A stretch of DNA of 41,255 nucleotides. Origin: Dendronalium phyllosphericum CENA369 (GTDB lineage Bacteria > Cyanobacteriota > Cyanobacteriia > Cyanobacteriales > Nostocaceae). Shown here one piece after another: positions 1-8,850 of the stretch; the stretch's first letter is position 1, and each line of letters opens with the position of its first letter. The notes beneath the pieces were generated by a model. It did not search any database. It was not told where the DNA came from and was given only the letters and a program-made list of their open reading frames with translations. The stretch covers positions 1-41,255 of the forward strand of contig NZ_JAECZA010000241.1 of NCBI RefSeq assembly GCF_016056275.1, given 5' to 3'. The translations under genes were made by a program, and so were the position numbers.

Positions 1-31
1 CCTGCTTCCCCTGCCCCCCCTGCTTAAAACC

Positions 32-1024
32 ATGAACCCGATCCACCCCGAAAATCTCAGCGTTCTAGAAAATTCTCTCTCCTTGGCGATCGGTGAAGAC
101 TTTTCTTTAGAAAATGACCCCGACGTTATTCAGCAGCTGATTGGGGATAAGCGATCGCTCAACACTAAGCGCGAATACCAAAAAGACTTGAAAGATTTCT
201 TTCTGTTCGTTGCCAAGAAAGAACCAAGCCGGGATTTAGTGTTAGAGTTTCTTCACCTGGAACAGCGTCATGCCGTTGCTGTGGTTCTCAAGTACAAAGC
301 GCACCTCATCAAGAAAAAACTGGCTGAAGCTACGGTAAATCGTCGGCTCAGTGCTATCAAGTCGATGGTGGCAATGGGGCGACGGCTGGGTGTGTGCAGT
401 TTCTCTTTAGATGATGTCAAAGGTGAAAGGGTCGAAACCTACCGTGACACTACAGGAATTGGGGCGACTGACTATGCCCAAGTTATAGCGCTAGTTGACC
501 AGAACACTTTAAAGGGTAAGCGTGATTATGCCATTCTGCGGTTACTTTGGGATAATGGCTTGCGCCGCAATGAGATAGTCAACTTAAATGTAAGTGATTT
601 TAACCCCAAGGAGAAAACGCTTTTGATTTTGGGTAAAGGCAAGGGTAGCCAGAAGGAAGTGCTTGACTTATCGGATAAAACCGCCTCTTCTCTTGCCAGT
701 TGGATTAAAGCTTCTAAGAAGAAACGCGGGTTAGACCCGCTTTTTACAGTGCTGGCATACCACAAAAATGGAGCTCGATTAACCGGGGAGGCAATCAGGC
801 GACTGGTGGATGGGCTATGTAAGCAAGCCGGAATTACTAAGAAGATGTCGCCGCATCGCATCCGCCACAGTGCGATTACTACAGTATTGGATCTCAATAA
901 TGGCAACTACCGTGCTACTCAGCGATTCAGCAGACACGCCCAAGTACAAACTGTTTTGAAATATGATGATAACCGCCAGCGCTTACAAAAGCAGATGAGT
1001 GACTCAATATCAGAATTGATTTAG
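32..1024 (+). CDS. Tyrosine recombinase/phage-type integrase
   Basis: 330-aa XerC/D-like site-specific recombinase. Residues 40-130 look like an N-terminal core-binding (SAM-like) domain. The catalytic domain carries the expected set: Arg at NGLRRNEI (about R178), Lys in GKGKGSQKE (about 202-204), HxxR in PHRIRHS (H275, R278), H302 in SRHAQVQTV and the nucleophile Tyr in LKYDD (Y311). All key residues are present, so it should be active. No stop codon separates this ATG from the window edge, so the true start could lie slightly upstream. No att site or excisionase gene is evident nearby, so its substrate is unknown. A different, decayed tyrosine recombinase lies near 12.9 kb. Confidence 0.9.
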   Translation: MNPIHPENLSVLENSLSLAIGEDFSLENDPDVIQQLIGDKRSLNTKREYQKDLKDFFLFVAKKEPSRDLVLEFLHLEQRHAVAVVLKYKAHLIKKKLAEATVNRRLSAIKSMVAMGRRLGVCSFSLDDVKGERVETYRDTTGIGATDYAQVIALVDQNTLKGKRDYAILRLLWDNGLRRNEIVNLNVSDFNPKEKTLLILGKGKGSQKEVLDLSDKTASSLASWIKASKKKRGLDPLFTVLAYHKNGARLTGEAIRRLVDGLCKQAGITKKMSPHRIRHSAITTVLDLNNGNYRATQRFSRHAQVQTVLKYDDNRQRLQKQMSDSISELI

Positions 1025-1058
1025 GAAAGACTTAAAAATTTAGATATAGGTATTAAGA

Positions 1059-1571
1059 ATGAAAATAGATTTAGATTGGCTAAATCGCATAGGAATTATT
1101 CTTAATTTCTTCGCTGGTTTTATGCTTGCACCAGATTTAATAGGTAAAGATAAAATATTAAGGTTTGAAAACTGGTTGGAACCAAAACTAAAAATTATAG
1201 TTTCATTTTTGAAAAACTTTATTTTCTTTTCTTTTGCATCCGCTTTTGAATTACAGATTTATAAACCACTTCGGATATTTCTCATTATATTAATATCTCT
1301 TAGTTTAATATTTGTATTTTATATAGTACCTAAAGTATCGATTATAGGTGACATGGGTATATTCGGAACAATAATAAGCATTCTGCTTTTTATTGTTATT
1401 TCAATGTTGATGCTAATAATTTTTACTTTTTTTTTAATCATTATTTTATTCGGAATGAGTAGATTAGAACACCAGCTTGAAAAAGACGACACATTTTTAT
1501 CTTGGCTAACATTTTGGGGAATTGTATTTTTTATTATTGGTAATTTATTGCAGTTCATAGCTAGTTTTTAA
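1059..1571 (+). CDS. Hypothetical small multi-spanning membrane protein
   Basis: 170 aa, strongly hydrophobic after residue 45. About four membrane segments are visible (around residues 10-25, 45-62, 70-90, 100-135 and 145-168, the third and fourth being close together). The base composition is very AT-rich compared with the recombinase 34 bp upstream. No family recognised. The same-strand proximity to the recombinase might mean co-transcription or a cargo gene, but that is inference. A real gene is likely because the frame is long for such AT-rich DNA and has consistent transmembrane-type periodicity. Confidence 0.55.
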   Translation: MKIDLDWLNRIGIILNFFAGFMLAPDLIGKDKILRFENWLEPKLKIIVSFLKNFIFFSFASAFELQIYKPLRIFLIILISLSLIFVFYIVPKVSIIGDMGIFGTIISILLFIVISMLMLIIFTFFLIIILFGMSRLEHQLEKDDTFLSWLTFWGIVFFIIGNLLQFIASF

Positions 1572-1625
1572 CAATAACCTTTCATCAAATTTAGAAAATA
1601 ACCTAAAACTTTTTAACTGCCGGAG

Positions 1626-2168
1626 TTAGATATTGTCAATTTGAAAATTATGGGGATTTCTCAGGATAAAATGATTGTCAACTTTGACTAAATCACCTGT
1701 GCAGCGAATTGGGAAACGTTCCTGATAACCTTTAATGGCTAAGATATAATCATGGTCAGCAAGTGAGGTTTTGATTAATCGTAATTTATCAAAAACTTCA
1801 CCTAGTAAAGTAATTTCTCCACTCAGTTTATCAATTGATGGAGTGGCAATTTGCATGACTACACCAAGAAAGGTGAAGTTGGGATAATTGGTAATAAATT
1901 CGCTTACTATATCAACTTGATCCCGATTTTCTACTGTTGATAATGTTTTTAATATATCGCTGATTCTTTCGGCATAATCTCCTAAATTATGTTGGAGAGG
2001 TAGCAAAATTTCGTATTCAGGAGCGGCATCTTTTTTTAGTCGCCAAATTGCCCCTGCATCATTATAAATACGTCCTGTCTCGTGCCAGCCTGTTGCTTGC
2101 AAGTGTGCTTGGATAACATCAGGGTTAACGGTTTTGAGGATTTGGCTATCTTTAATAGTAACTTTCAT
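1626..2168 (-). CDS. Conserved hypothetical protein, partner of the DUF4365 gene
   Basis: 180 aa, soluble, mixed alpha/beta, no signal peptide. The N-terminal part (GWHETGRI, then IWRLKKD and YEILLPL) looks like a compact beta-rich domain, followed by helical segments around residues 65-100. I cannot assign a family. Its ATG overlaps the stop of the upstream DUF4365 gene by 4 nt (ATGA), which implies translational coupling and a joint function. Pairs of a DUF4365 nuclease-like protein with a small unknown partner suggest toxin-antitoxin or defence, but this is a guess from context only. Confidence 0.7.
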   Translation of the reverse strand: MKVTIKDSQILKTVNPDVIQAHLQATGWHETGRIYNDAGAIWRLKKDAAPEYEILLPLQHNLGDYAERISDILKTLSTVENRDQVDIVSEFITNYPNFTFLGVVMQIATPSIDKLSGEITLLGEVFDKLRLIKTSLADHDYILAIKGYQERFPIRCTGDLVKVDNHFILRNPHNFQIDNI

Positions 2169-2659
2169 GGCAATCCTCCAAAACTAATGCGTTCAATAAT
2201 GGCTTGGAGTGCATCAGGTGTCAACTGATTACTACGGGGTACTTCAATAGTAACATTGGTTGTATTTTCTGTATCTGGCATCCCGCGCAAGGATACCCAG
2301 TAAGCACAATGTCTAATACAAAGTTCGTCTTCAGTTTGTTTGATCCAATCTGTTATTTTTTCAGGAACTAAAACAACTACTAAGATCCGAGGGACAAGGG
2401 CATTGATTTTTAAATCATTATAATTTTTGAGAGAGAGCGGATATTTAATATAGTTTTCCTCAATAATATCTCTGGCTGTACATTTTAGTTGTAGTTCTAG
2501 TCTAGGGGAAAGGATTTTACCTGTGCCACCTCTGCTAACTATACCTAAATCTACGCTATCGTTATCTACTTCTGGTCTATATAAAGAATAACCAGCAACG
2601 GCGGCAATGGCTCTAATATAGGTGATGCTAAATTGTTCTTTTTGTTGATTAATATCCAT
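2165..2659 (-). CDS. DUF4365 domain protein, PD-(D/E)xK-like fold
   Basis: 164 aa. The sequence VDLGIV (D37) followed by LELQLK (E55, Q57, K59) matches the D...(E/Q)xK signature of Mrr/PD-(D/E)xK-type nuclease folds, as used by DUF4365 proteins; E8 could be the additional acidic residue of the first helix. The protein ends with a short proline-rich segment. It is the first gene of a coupled pair with the 1626-2168 gene and lies about 60 bp downstream of the GHMP kinase on the same strand. Nuclease activity is inferred from the motif, not demonstrated; such proteins are often found in accessory regions. Confidence 0.7.
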   Translation of the reverse strand: MDINQQKEQFSITYIRAIAAVAGYSLYRPEVDNDSVDLGIVSRGGTGKILSPRLELQLKCTARDIIEENYIKYPLSLKNYNDLKINALVPRILVVVLVPEKITDWIKQTEDELCIRHCAYWVSLRGMPDTENTTNVTIEVPRSNQLTPDALQAIIERISFGGLP

Positions 2660-2719
2660 TAACTTAGAAATTACCTGTCAAGCTTAATGCTTTGATTTCA
2701 GTTAAGTTAATCATACGGG

Positions 2720-3772
2720 TCATTTTGAATTTGAAATAGTTAACTCTAAGAGTTGCATTTGCGGAAAATCGCGCTGAATAATTTCGATAACTTTTGTTTG
2801 ACTTGATTGAGAGTTAACAATCAGTTGTGCAGTACCATCACCCTGAGAACCAACGCCTTTTCCTCCAAAGATATAGGGACTCAGAGGCTCGTGATTAAGA
2901 AGAAGATGCAGTTGATTTGCAGTTAATTCTCCTGGACAAGCCGGAACTACGTAGCGATCAAATTCAGCTTGGGCTTTTGTCATTAAAGCCCCAAGAAGTT
3001 GGGCATCTCCAACTTGTATGGCTTCAGCTGCCGCCTGGGTAATTTCCGCGCTAATAGAACCCAAGTATTTTTGCACATTTTGCCCTATTGGATTAGTAGC
3101 TATTGGATAACACTCATTCAATCGTCTGAGAATTTCTTGTGTGTCTTTGCTGCCACCGAGATCCACAATTACAAAAAACAAATCTTTGCTAACTGTAAGC
3201 TCCCTTATGTTAATTTGTTCCCCATCAAATATCATCAAGATTGGGCGATTTCCATAAGCACAAGCCTGATCCATCCGACCACAAAGACTAGGGGTGGTTC
3301 TTTCTCCCTGGTATGCCAACTCCATTTCTTCCCGAATTGTCATCTTCAAGTCGTACAGACGATTAAATGCTCTCGCCATGAGAACGCAAAAAGCAGCGCT
3401 TGAAGATAATCCCTTTTGGATGGGTAAGTCGGTTAGATAATTATCAACTTCAAGTCCGCCAACACCATAACGAGTCAGAAATTGATAAGCTGTACCAGCA
3501 GCATAACTAAAAAAACCGCCCTTTTGAGCTACGCACAACAAGGTATTAGATTCCATAGGTAATCTGAGCGGTTCATGATATCTGCCTTCATTAAGAGAAG
3601 GGCGAATAATTAACTCAGTTGAATTAGGTTTAACCGAGGCATAAATTCCTTGATTAGTACCAACAATTAAGGTGTAGCCCTTTTCAATTTGAGGATTAAT
3701 CCGCCGATATTCTCCTGCCCAATCGCTATGTTCTCCGAACAAACAAAGACGACCTGTCACAAAAATTCTCAT
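2720..3772 (-). CDS. GHMP-family small-molecule kinase, galactokinase-like
   Basis: 350 aa from the ATG at 3772. An in-frame ATG 17 codons upstream would add a tail that does not fit, because MRIFVTGRL is the usual first beta strand. GRLCLFGEHSDWAG (7-20) resembles the galactokinase substrate motif, KGLSSSAA (120-127) is the GHMP phosphate loop, GRMDQACAYG (165-174) contains the acidic residue expected for catalysis (D168), and GGKGVGSQGDGTA (303-315) is motif 3. The protein phosphorylates a sugar or related alcohol with ATP in the cytosol; the substrate cannot be read from sequence. It is shorter than ordinary galactokinase (about 380 aa). It may head a transcript with the DUF4365 pair 60 bp downstream. 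Confidence 0.85.
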   Translation of the reverse strand: MRIFVTGRLCLFGEHSDWAGEYRRINPQIEKGYTLIVGTNQGIYASVKPNSTELIIRPSLNEGRYHEPLRLPMESNTLLCVAQKGGFFSYAAGTAYQFLTRYGVGGLEVDNYLTDLPIQKGLSSSAAFCVLMARAFNRLYDLKMTIREEMELAYQGERTTPSLCGRMDQACAYGNRPILMIFDGEQINIRELTVSKDLFFVIVDLGGSKDTQEILRRLNECYPIATNPIGQNVQKYLGSISAEITQAAAEAIQVGDAQLLGALMTKAQAEFDRYVVPACPGELTANQLHLLLNHEPLSPYIFGGKGVGSQGDGTAQLIVNSQSSQTKVIEIIQRDFPQMQLLELTISNSK

Positions 3773-4973
3773 TTTCAGTTTCCTGTTGTTAATCGGGGTA
3801 TATGCTATCCTGATTAACTTCAATCAACAAGTGACCACGAGGATGTTGTCAGTTGAGATAGCCGCAATATTAGCGAATCCTATTGGTGCAGACTATACCT
3901 AACTCCCCCTGTTCGCCTCATTAGGCATAAATGCTTACAGATAATACAGTTTTCCAATAACGTCTATCATACATCCGCAAGAGGGAGCATCAATCAAAAC
4001 ATTCCGTAGAGAGCAAAATACTACTTGCGGAAGTTGGCAGGTGTCAATTAGTGATGCTGAGTCTGTAATTTCCTGCTTTGATATCAAAATTGATAGCTAA
4101 AAGTGGGGTATGTGGTGCAGCAATCTTTGGGGTAACGATACTGTAAATGGCGATCGCAATTTACTACGAAAAAGTCAGGGTAAGAAAGAATTATAGAAAA
4201 TGTCATCTGAAGAATATTTGGTTGTGATAGATGTTATGGAAAGTCCAATTGAAAAACCAAATTAATCAAATAATTTCAGTAATTTATTAATAACTGGAAC
4301 CATGTTTGCTGCAATTTTTTAGTTAGCCATCGCCAGATAATACTTAATGGAAAAACTTGGTAAGCTATTACTATTTTGACTTACTAAAATTGAGATAAAA
4401 ACAGCCCTCAATCATACCACAAAATATTTATGCAAGAGTTCTTTAGCTTGTAGATGCTGATTTATACCTGTTTTATTTTAGACAAAATCTGCCTACATAT
4501 TATCTCTTGGTCTTTTTCAGAAATTAAGTATGATTCCTATATCTTCCCTCAATTACACTTATATTTGCAAAAGTGAGATGCTTCCGGGAAAAGTTTCTTG
4601 AGTAATTTTACTGTCGTCAAAACAATTATTTTTATCCATAAATGGAAACGTATAAGAAACCTTTTCGACTGCAATCCGGTTTTTTGGGGTTAAATGTCCA
4701 AAAAAACTTGGTATTGGGGACATTACTACCGAATGTTGAGAGTAAGTTTTTTATTACTAACTGGCACGCTCATTAATCTAATGTTGCAGAATTTTGTATA
4801 CCCCGGAAATTACACTTGAGCGGAAATAATACCCGATAATAACCTTGATATTGAGAAGTCTGTGGAAACGCTACCAGAAAGGCAAGTTGAGCACTCACAA
4901 GCGGATGGGAGATGTAGGGGTCGGATTAGTGAAGATACTGTTGAACGTTATTGAAGGTTTATAGGACAAAACA
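3773..4973. other. 1.2-kb gene-poor interval
   Basis: No convincing intact gene was seen between the divergent GHMP kinase and methyltransferase genes. The stretch is AT-rich, contains one HIP1 site near 4148 and a possible decayed gene at 4694-4954. Promoters for both flanking genes must lie here but no clear motif could be picked. Confidence 0.6.
4694..4954 (+). pseudogene. Possible decayed exported protein (FHA N-terminal-like)
   Basis: Reading from ATG 4694, a 41-codon stretch has a hydrophobic signal-like core (MLRVSFLLLTGTLINLML) and then a TGA at 4817. The same frame continues after the stop as AEIIPDNNLDIEKSVETLP before ending at TGA 4952. The stretch AEIIPDNNLDIE resembles the start of the mature region in cyanobacterial filamentous-haemagglutinin/two-partner-secretion proteins (AQ-I-PDNTLG-type). 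The rest has no recognisable domain. Interpretation as a truncated, stop-interrupted remnant is tentative. Confidence 0.25.
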
Positions 4974-5639
4974 ATGCAGATTACCCAAAAAACACGTCTA
5001 ACCGACTGTCTTTATGAATATTTTCTTTCTATATGCTTACGAGAATCTGATTTACAATTTAATTTACGTGAAGAAACATTTCAGTTGCCTTTAGGAAGAA
5101 TGCAGATTGCACCAGAACAAGGAGCATTAATGGCTTTCTTAGTTCAATTAATAGGAGCTAAAACCTATTTAGAGATTGGCACTTTTACAGGATATAGTAC
5201 ACTTTGTGTAGCGCTGGCACTTCCAGAAGATGGTAGTGTTATCGCTTGTGATGTAAATGAAGAATACACAGAAATTGCTCATCGTTACTGGAAACAAGCA
5301 GGTATTTTCAATAAAATAGATCTTCGCCTTGCTCCTGCACTGGAAACACTTGATCATCTGATATTAGAAGGACGGATAAACACATTTGACTTTGCTTTCA
5401 TTGATGCAGATAAAGTGAATTATAACGAATATTACGAGCGAGTATTACAACTAGTTCGTCCAGGTGGCTTAATTGCGATCGATAATGTATTTCAAAGTGG
5501 CAATGTTGCTAATCTGGAAAAGCAATCACCCCAAGTGCTAGTTATTCGTACTCTCAATGAAAAGTTACATTCCGATCAGCGAGTAACGCTTTGTGTAATT
5601 CCAATTTCTGATGGATTAACTCTTGCTCTGAAACGATAA
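4974..5639 (+). CDS. SAM-dependent O-methyltransferase, caffeoyl-CoA OMT-like
   Basis: 221 aa, the full length of the family. YLEIGTFTGYSTL is SAM-binding motif I, and FIDADK plus IDNV (about residues 141-175) are the divalent-metal/catalytic acidic motifs of class I caffeoyl-CoA O-methyltransferase-like enzymes. These enzymes methylate a catechol or other hydroxyl group using S-adenosylmethionine. It is the first gene of an AT-rich plus-strand cluster continuing to about 10.05 kb, so its substrate is probably an intermediate of whatever the ATP-grasp and oxygenase downstream make. The gap to the next gene is 140 bp. Confidence 0.88.
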   Translation: MQITQKTRLTDCLYEYFLSICLRESDLQFNLREETFQLPLGRMQIAPEQGALMAFLVQLIGAKTYLEIGTFTGYSTLCVALALPEDGSVIACDVNEEYTEIAHRYWKQAGIFNKIDLRLAPALETLDHLILEGRINTFDFAFIDADKVNYNEYYERVLQLVRPGGLIAIDNVFQSGNVANLEKQSPQVLVIRTLNEKLHSDQRVTLCVIPISDGLTLALKR

Positions 5640-5779
5640 AAACAACGTATATAACGTATACAACTTATAAATAATTTGAGTTGATTTCTGAGATATATGC
5701 TTGAAACGAACTGCTTCAGGTCTTTTAAGCAACTTATTTTTATAAAAATCTGTATAAAGAAAAGGAAATATATTATTAC

Positions 5780-7570
5780 ATGATTAAAGTTAACTTGACT
5801 GAAAAAATAAAACAAGTATTCAAAGAAGAACAAATGTATCGTAAAGCTTTCTTCTTACTTCATAACTATGTTTTTTCAGGTGTAGTTGTAGCTACTAAAA
5901 AGCATACAATTCAAGATGCAGACTCTAAAGAAGGTCTACGAATTAATCGATCTGCTTTTACAGGAAATATAGTATTACATTCGAACAGAAAGTTTATTAC
6001 TAATCCTCTACATATTTCTCAAGAAATTTTAAGAATGCAGAAGTTAGAAGTTGCTAAGTACAAAACTATAGATGAGTTTATACCTGAATTTTTAATAAGA
6101 CTACAAAAAGGTGAAGAGATTAAAATAAATTGGGTTTATCCAGGGAGCATATCTGTTGAAATGCAAAAAATCATAGATGTGTACAATAGCTACCGCGAAA
6201 ATAATCCAGTCGGAAAAGGGAGCATCTGTTTCTCACATGACCAAATATCTTTTAATTTATTAGACTCAAAATCTGTATTAGCATCTGTTGCTAGCATACT
6301 CAAAAATATTGATATTCAAAATATAAATATACAAGGAGAGATGACTCCAGTTGCAATCAAAAGCTCAATTGATTATTTACTAGCTTGTGGTTATACAGAA
6401 TCGGAAACATTTGCAATCTTACAATTAGTAAAAGATTTACTACCTGAATGCAAAGATTGTAAGCCGAGAAGCTTAACAGATTTTGTTTTGTCTGTATTGA
6501 ATGAATATATATCTGAAGATGGTTTTTTAAGAAACAGCGATAAATTCGTTTCTAAAATTAACCACACAGCAGGTGGATTAGGTGTCATAGAGTGGAGTAA
6601 ACAGATTCTATCTGAATTAGCTTCCGGTATATATAACTTTGACGAAGAGCAAACTTTATCAGAAACAGCGATCAAAAAAATTTCACAGAAATTTCTTAAT
6701 TTCATGCGATCTAAGTTTAAATCTCCAAGACTAATGTCAGAAAATGATATAGAGGACTTTATTGTAAACAATGGAGTAGCTTTTCAAGAATATTTAGCAA
6801 ATGATAACAATGTAAAAGTTGAAAAAAGTATAAATTTTATACAAGTTAAACTCTTTTCTGAAAAATTAAGCTGTTGGGAGTTTTTTCCAGTCATTATATC
6901 CGATCAAATTATTATAGATGGTATGCATGTTGGCAATATAATTCGGTTACATGATCAAAATTACTTGTCAATGAAAAAAATGTTTTATGGCACCAACATA
7001 CAAGATAGACTTCATCTTATTGGTGCTGCTTATTCCACCTTAGTTTATCTTATATTGTCTATAGTTCCATGTAAAATAAATAACGCTTTTTTAGTAAATA
7101 CACTGTCTGACTTTAACTCAATTCCAATTTTATACAGTGGTATTGATTTAATGGTAAAGTTTGCACCAAATGGACTTAAGGAGGTAAAAATCGTCGAAAT
7201 AAATCCAAGATTTACAGGTTGTATTCAAGCTTTAGCAAGAGTTATGCAAGAATCCAAGCAAAGAAATGTAAGTTTTGATGATATCACGAAAGAAAAAAGT
7301 ATAGTATCTTTAACTTTTTATTTTAATCCGACCAAGGTTTGCAGCAACTTATTAAAATCTAAAGCTGCAAGAAAATTATTTGCAAAAAAGCTTATGATTT
7401 ATCTTCAAAAAAATTTGGGTGAGTTAGACTTCATGTTAATTTCTTACCAGATGGACTTGATCTCTTCAAGAATTAGCTATTGCTATCTCATAGATTCTTC
7501 TATATCTAAAAATGAGGTAGTAGAAAATTTACATAGACAGCAAGAGCTAATTTTTAATTTCATCCCCTAG
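5780..7570 (+). CDS. Divergent ATP-grasp ligase-like protein
   Basis: 596 aa. Motifs of an ATP-grasp core are visible in order: KINHTAGGLGV (259-269, lysine plus glycine-rich loop), FQEYL (335-339, adenine-hinge-like Glu), GIDLMV (454-459) and EINPRFTG (473-480, the E-x-N-x-R metal/ATP motif). About 240 N-terminal residues have no recognised domain and may bind the substrate or preATP-grasp elements. ATP-grasp enzymes activate a carboxylate as acyl phosphate and join it to an amine or thiol. Codon use is very AT-rich. The neighbours (methyltransferase, oxygenase, acetyltransferase) suggest amide bond formation in a small natural product or peptide. No close named relative recognised. Confidence 0.65.
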   Translation: MIKVNLTEKIKQVFKEEQMYRKAFFLLHNYVFSGVVVATKKHTIQDADSKEGLRINRSAFTGNIVLHSNRKFITNPLHISQEILRMQKLEVAKYKTIDEFIPEFLIRLQKGEEIKINWVYPGSISVEMQKIIDVYNSYRENNPVGKGSICFSHDQISFNLLDSKSVLASVASILKNIDIQNINIQGEMTPVAIKSSIDYLLACGYTESETFAILQLVKDLLPECKDCKPRSLTDFVLSVLNEYISEDGFLRNSDKFVSKINHTAGGLGVIEWSKQILSELASGIYNFDEEQTLSETAIKKISQKFLNFMRSKFKSPRLMSENDIEDFIVNNGVAFQEYLANDNNVKVEKSINFIQVKLFSEKLSCWEFFPVIISDQIIIDGMHVGNIIRLHDQNYLSMKKMFYGTNIQDRLHLIGAAYSTLVYLILSIVPCKINNAFLVNTLSDFNSIPILYSGIDLMVKFAPNGLKEVKIVEINPRFTGCIQALARVMQESKQRNVSFDDITKEKSIVSLTFYFNPTKVCSNLLKSKAARKLFAKKLMIYLQKNLGELDFMLISYQMDLISSRISYCYLIDSSISKNEVVENLHRQQELIFNFIP

Positions 7571-7601
7571 TATTAATATTTGAATTATAAATTTAAAATT
7601 T

Positions 7602-8837
7602 ATGACTTGTACAAAAGAAGATACTTTTACTAAATATAAAGAATACTCTGATTTTTTGGTAGTATCTGAACCATCTCCATCTGATCTAAAAGTTAATAAA
7701 AATGTTCGTTCTAACTGTAATGGTAGACAATTTCCAAACGCAAAATTTTTTCCAAATCATGATATCTTTCACTTTATTTTTGAAAAAGGCTGGATACATG
7801 ATACTTACAAAGGTAGAAATGGTAAAATCTTAGAAAATTTTTCGAGCTATGCATATCATGGCGAGTCTATTATTGAACTTTGTACCAGATTTTTTGGAAA
7901 TTTAAAAAATGAGCTAATCTATGTACATAGAGAGCAAGAAGGATTACCAAAGGGTGAATATTTAGAATTACCCATATTACAACTTGGTGTTAGGAAAAAA
8001 AATCAGCCGAAACGTGTCTTTCCTATTTTATTTGAAGTTTTGGAAGAAGGAAATTTTTACTTGACTAATGAATTTAATTCAGAAACAGTTTTTGACTATA
8101 TGGGATATGTTATTATAGCATCTTTGGTTAGTGGTAATGGTGCAGAGCTTTTTTTAGAATACCTTGAAGAAAAATATAATAATAAGCAAAACTGGATGAA
8201 TAGAAAATTTTTCTATAGTGCTGATTTTAAAAATATTGTTAAAGACTTTATACTAAATCCAGAGCGAGAATTACCAATTCATTTGAATGAATTAAATGCT
8301 TTCTTAGTACAAGATGACACAAGTTTGTATAAAACTATTCAATATTGCGAAAAATGCCTGAAAGTATTTTATCAGGTTTTCTTGAATCCTAAATTTGATC
8401 GTATTTACAAAACAGATACCTCGTATTTATTTCCGGTACATTCCTCTAAAGATCGAATGACTTTCATGGGTTATTTATTTTTTATTAATAGATCTGCCAA
8501 TTTAGTTTATGAGAATAACTTCAAAAGTTTAACTATAAAACATGGAATTAAACCTAAATCTAGACGCTATTTACAAAATCTCCTTTGTCGTTTAAAACTT
8601 TTAGAAGAGGAGATATATTGCCTAGAAATGCTTAGAGATAAAATCAAATTTGGAAATATAAATATATCTCAAAAAGTTTTATATAATGTAGAAAATAAGC
8701 TAATTATATTGCATAAACATATTAAAAATATTCCCGATAGCTCTAAAATACTTATTTCTGAAAATACAGAAAAATATTTTGGATTTTGTTGTATAAATCC
8801 GCGTGTTTCAGATTTTATACAAGATATATTTAGATAG
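7602..8837 (+). CDS. Hypothetical protein in AT-rich cluster
   Basis: 411 aa, soluble, no transmembrane segment or signal peptide. It starts 31 bp after the ATP-grasp gene and ends 13 bp before the oxygenase gene, so it is almost certainly co-transcribed with both. Visible patches include a His/Tyr/Phe-rich N-terminal third (FPNHDIFHFIFEKGW), a middle region ending in a CEKC pair (about residues 248-251) and a basic, helical C-terminal region (KPKSRRYLQNLL). I do not recognise a family. By its position it may be a second biosynthetic enzyme or substrate-binding partner of the ATP-grasp protein; this is inference only. Confidence 0.75.
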   Translation: MTCTKEDTFTKYKEYSDFLVVSEPSPSDLKVNKNVRSNCNGRQFPNAKFFPNHDIFHFIFEKGWIHDTYKGRNGKILENFSSYAYHGESIIELCTRFFGNLKNELIYVHREQEGLPKGEYLELPILQLGVRKKNQPKRVFPILFEVLEEGNFYLTNEFNSETVFDYMGYVIIASLVSGNGAELFLEYLEEKYNNKQNWMNRKFFYSADFKNIVKDFILNPERELPIHLNELNAFLVQDDTSLYKTIQYCEKCLKVFYQVFLNPKFDRIYKTDTSYLFPVHSSKDRMTFMGYLFFINRSANLVYENNFKSLTIKHGIKPKSRRYLQNLLCRLKLLEEEIYCLEMLRDKIKFGNINISQKVLYNVENKLIILHKHIKNIPDSSKILISENTEKYFGFCCINPRVSDFIQDIFR

Positions 8838-8850
8838 TTCAATAAGTGCT

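Noticed and set aside
526-906. 126-codon minus-strand frame inside the integrase gene
   Set aside because: It is antisense to well-supported catalytic motifs and has no recognisable domain.
2999-3403. 134-codon plus-strand frame inside the GHMP kinase gene
   Set aside because: Antisense to the GHMP motifs, so only a shadow of that gene.
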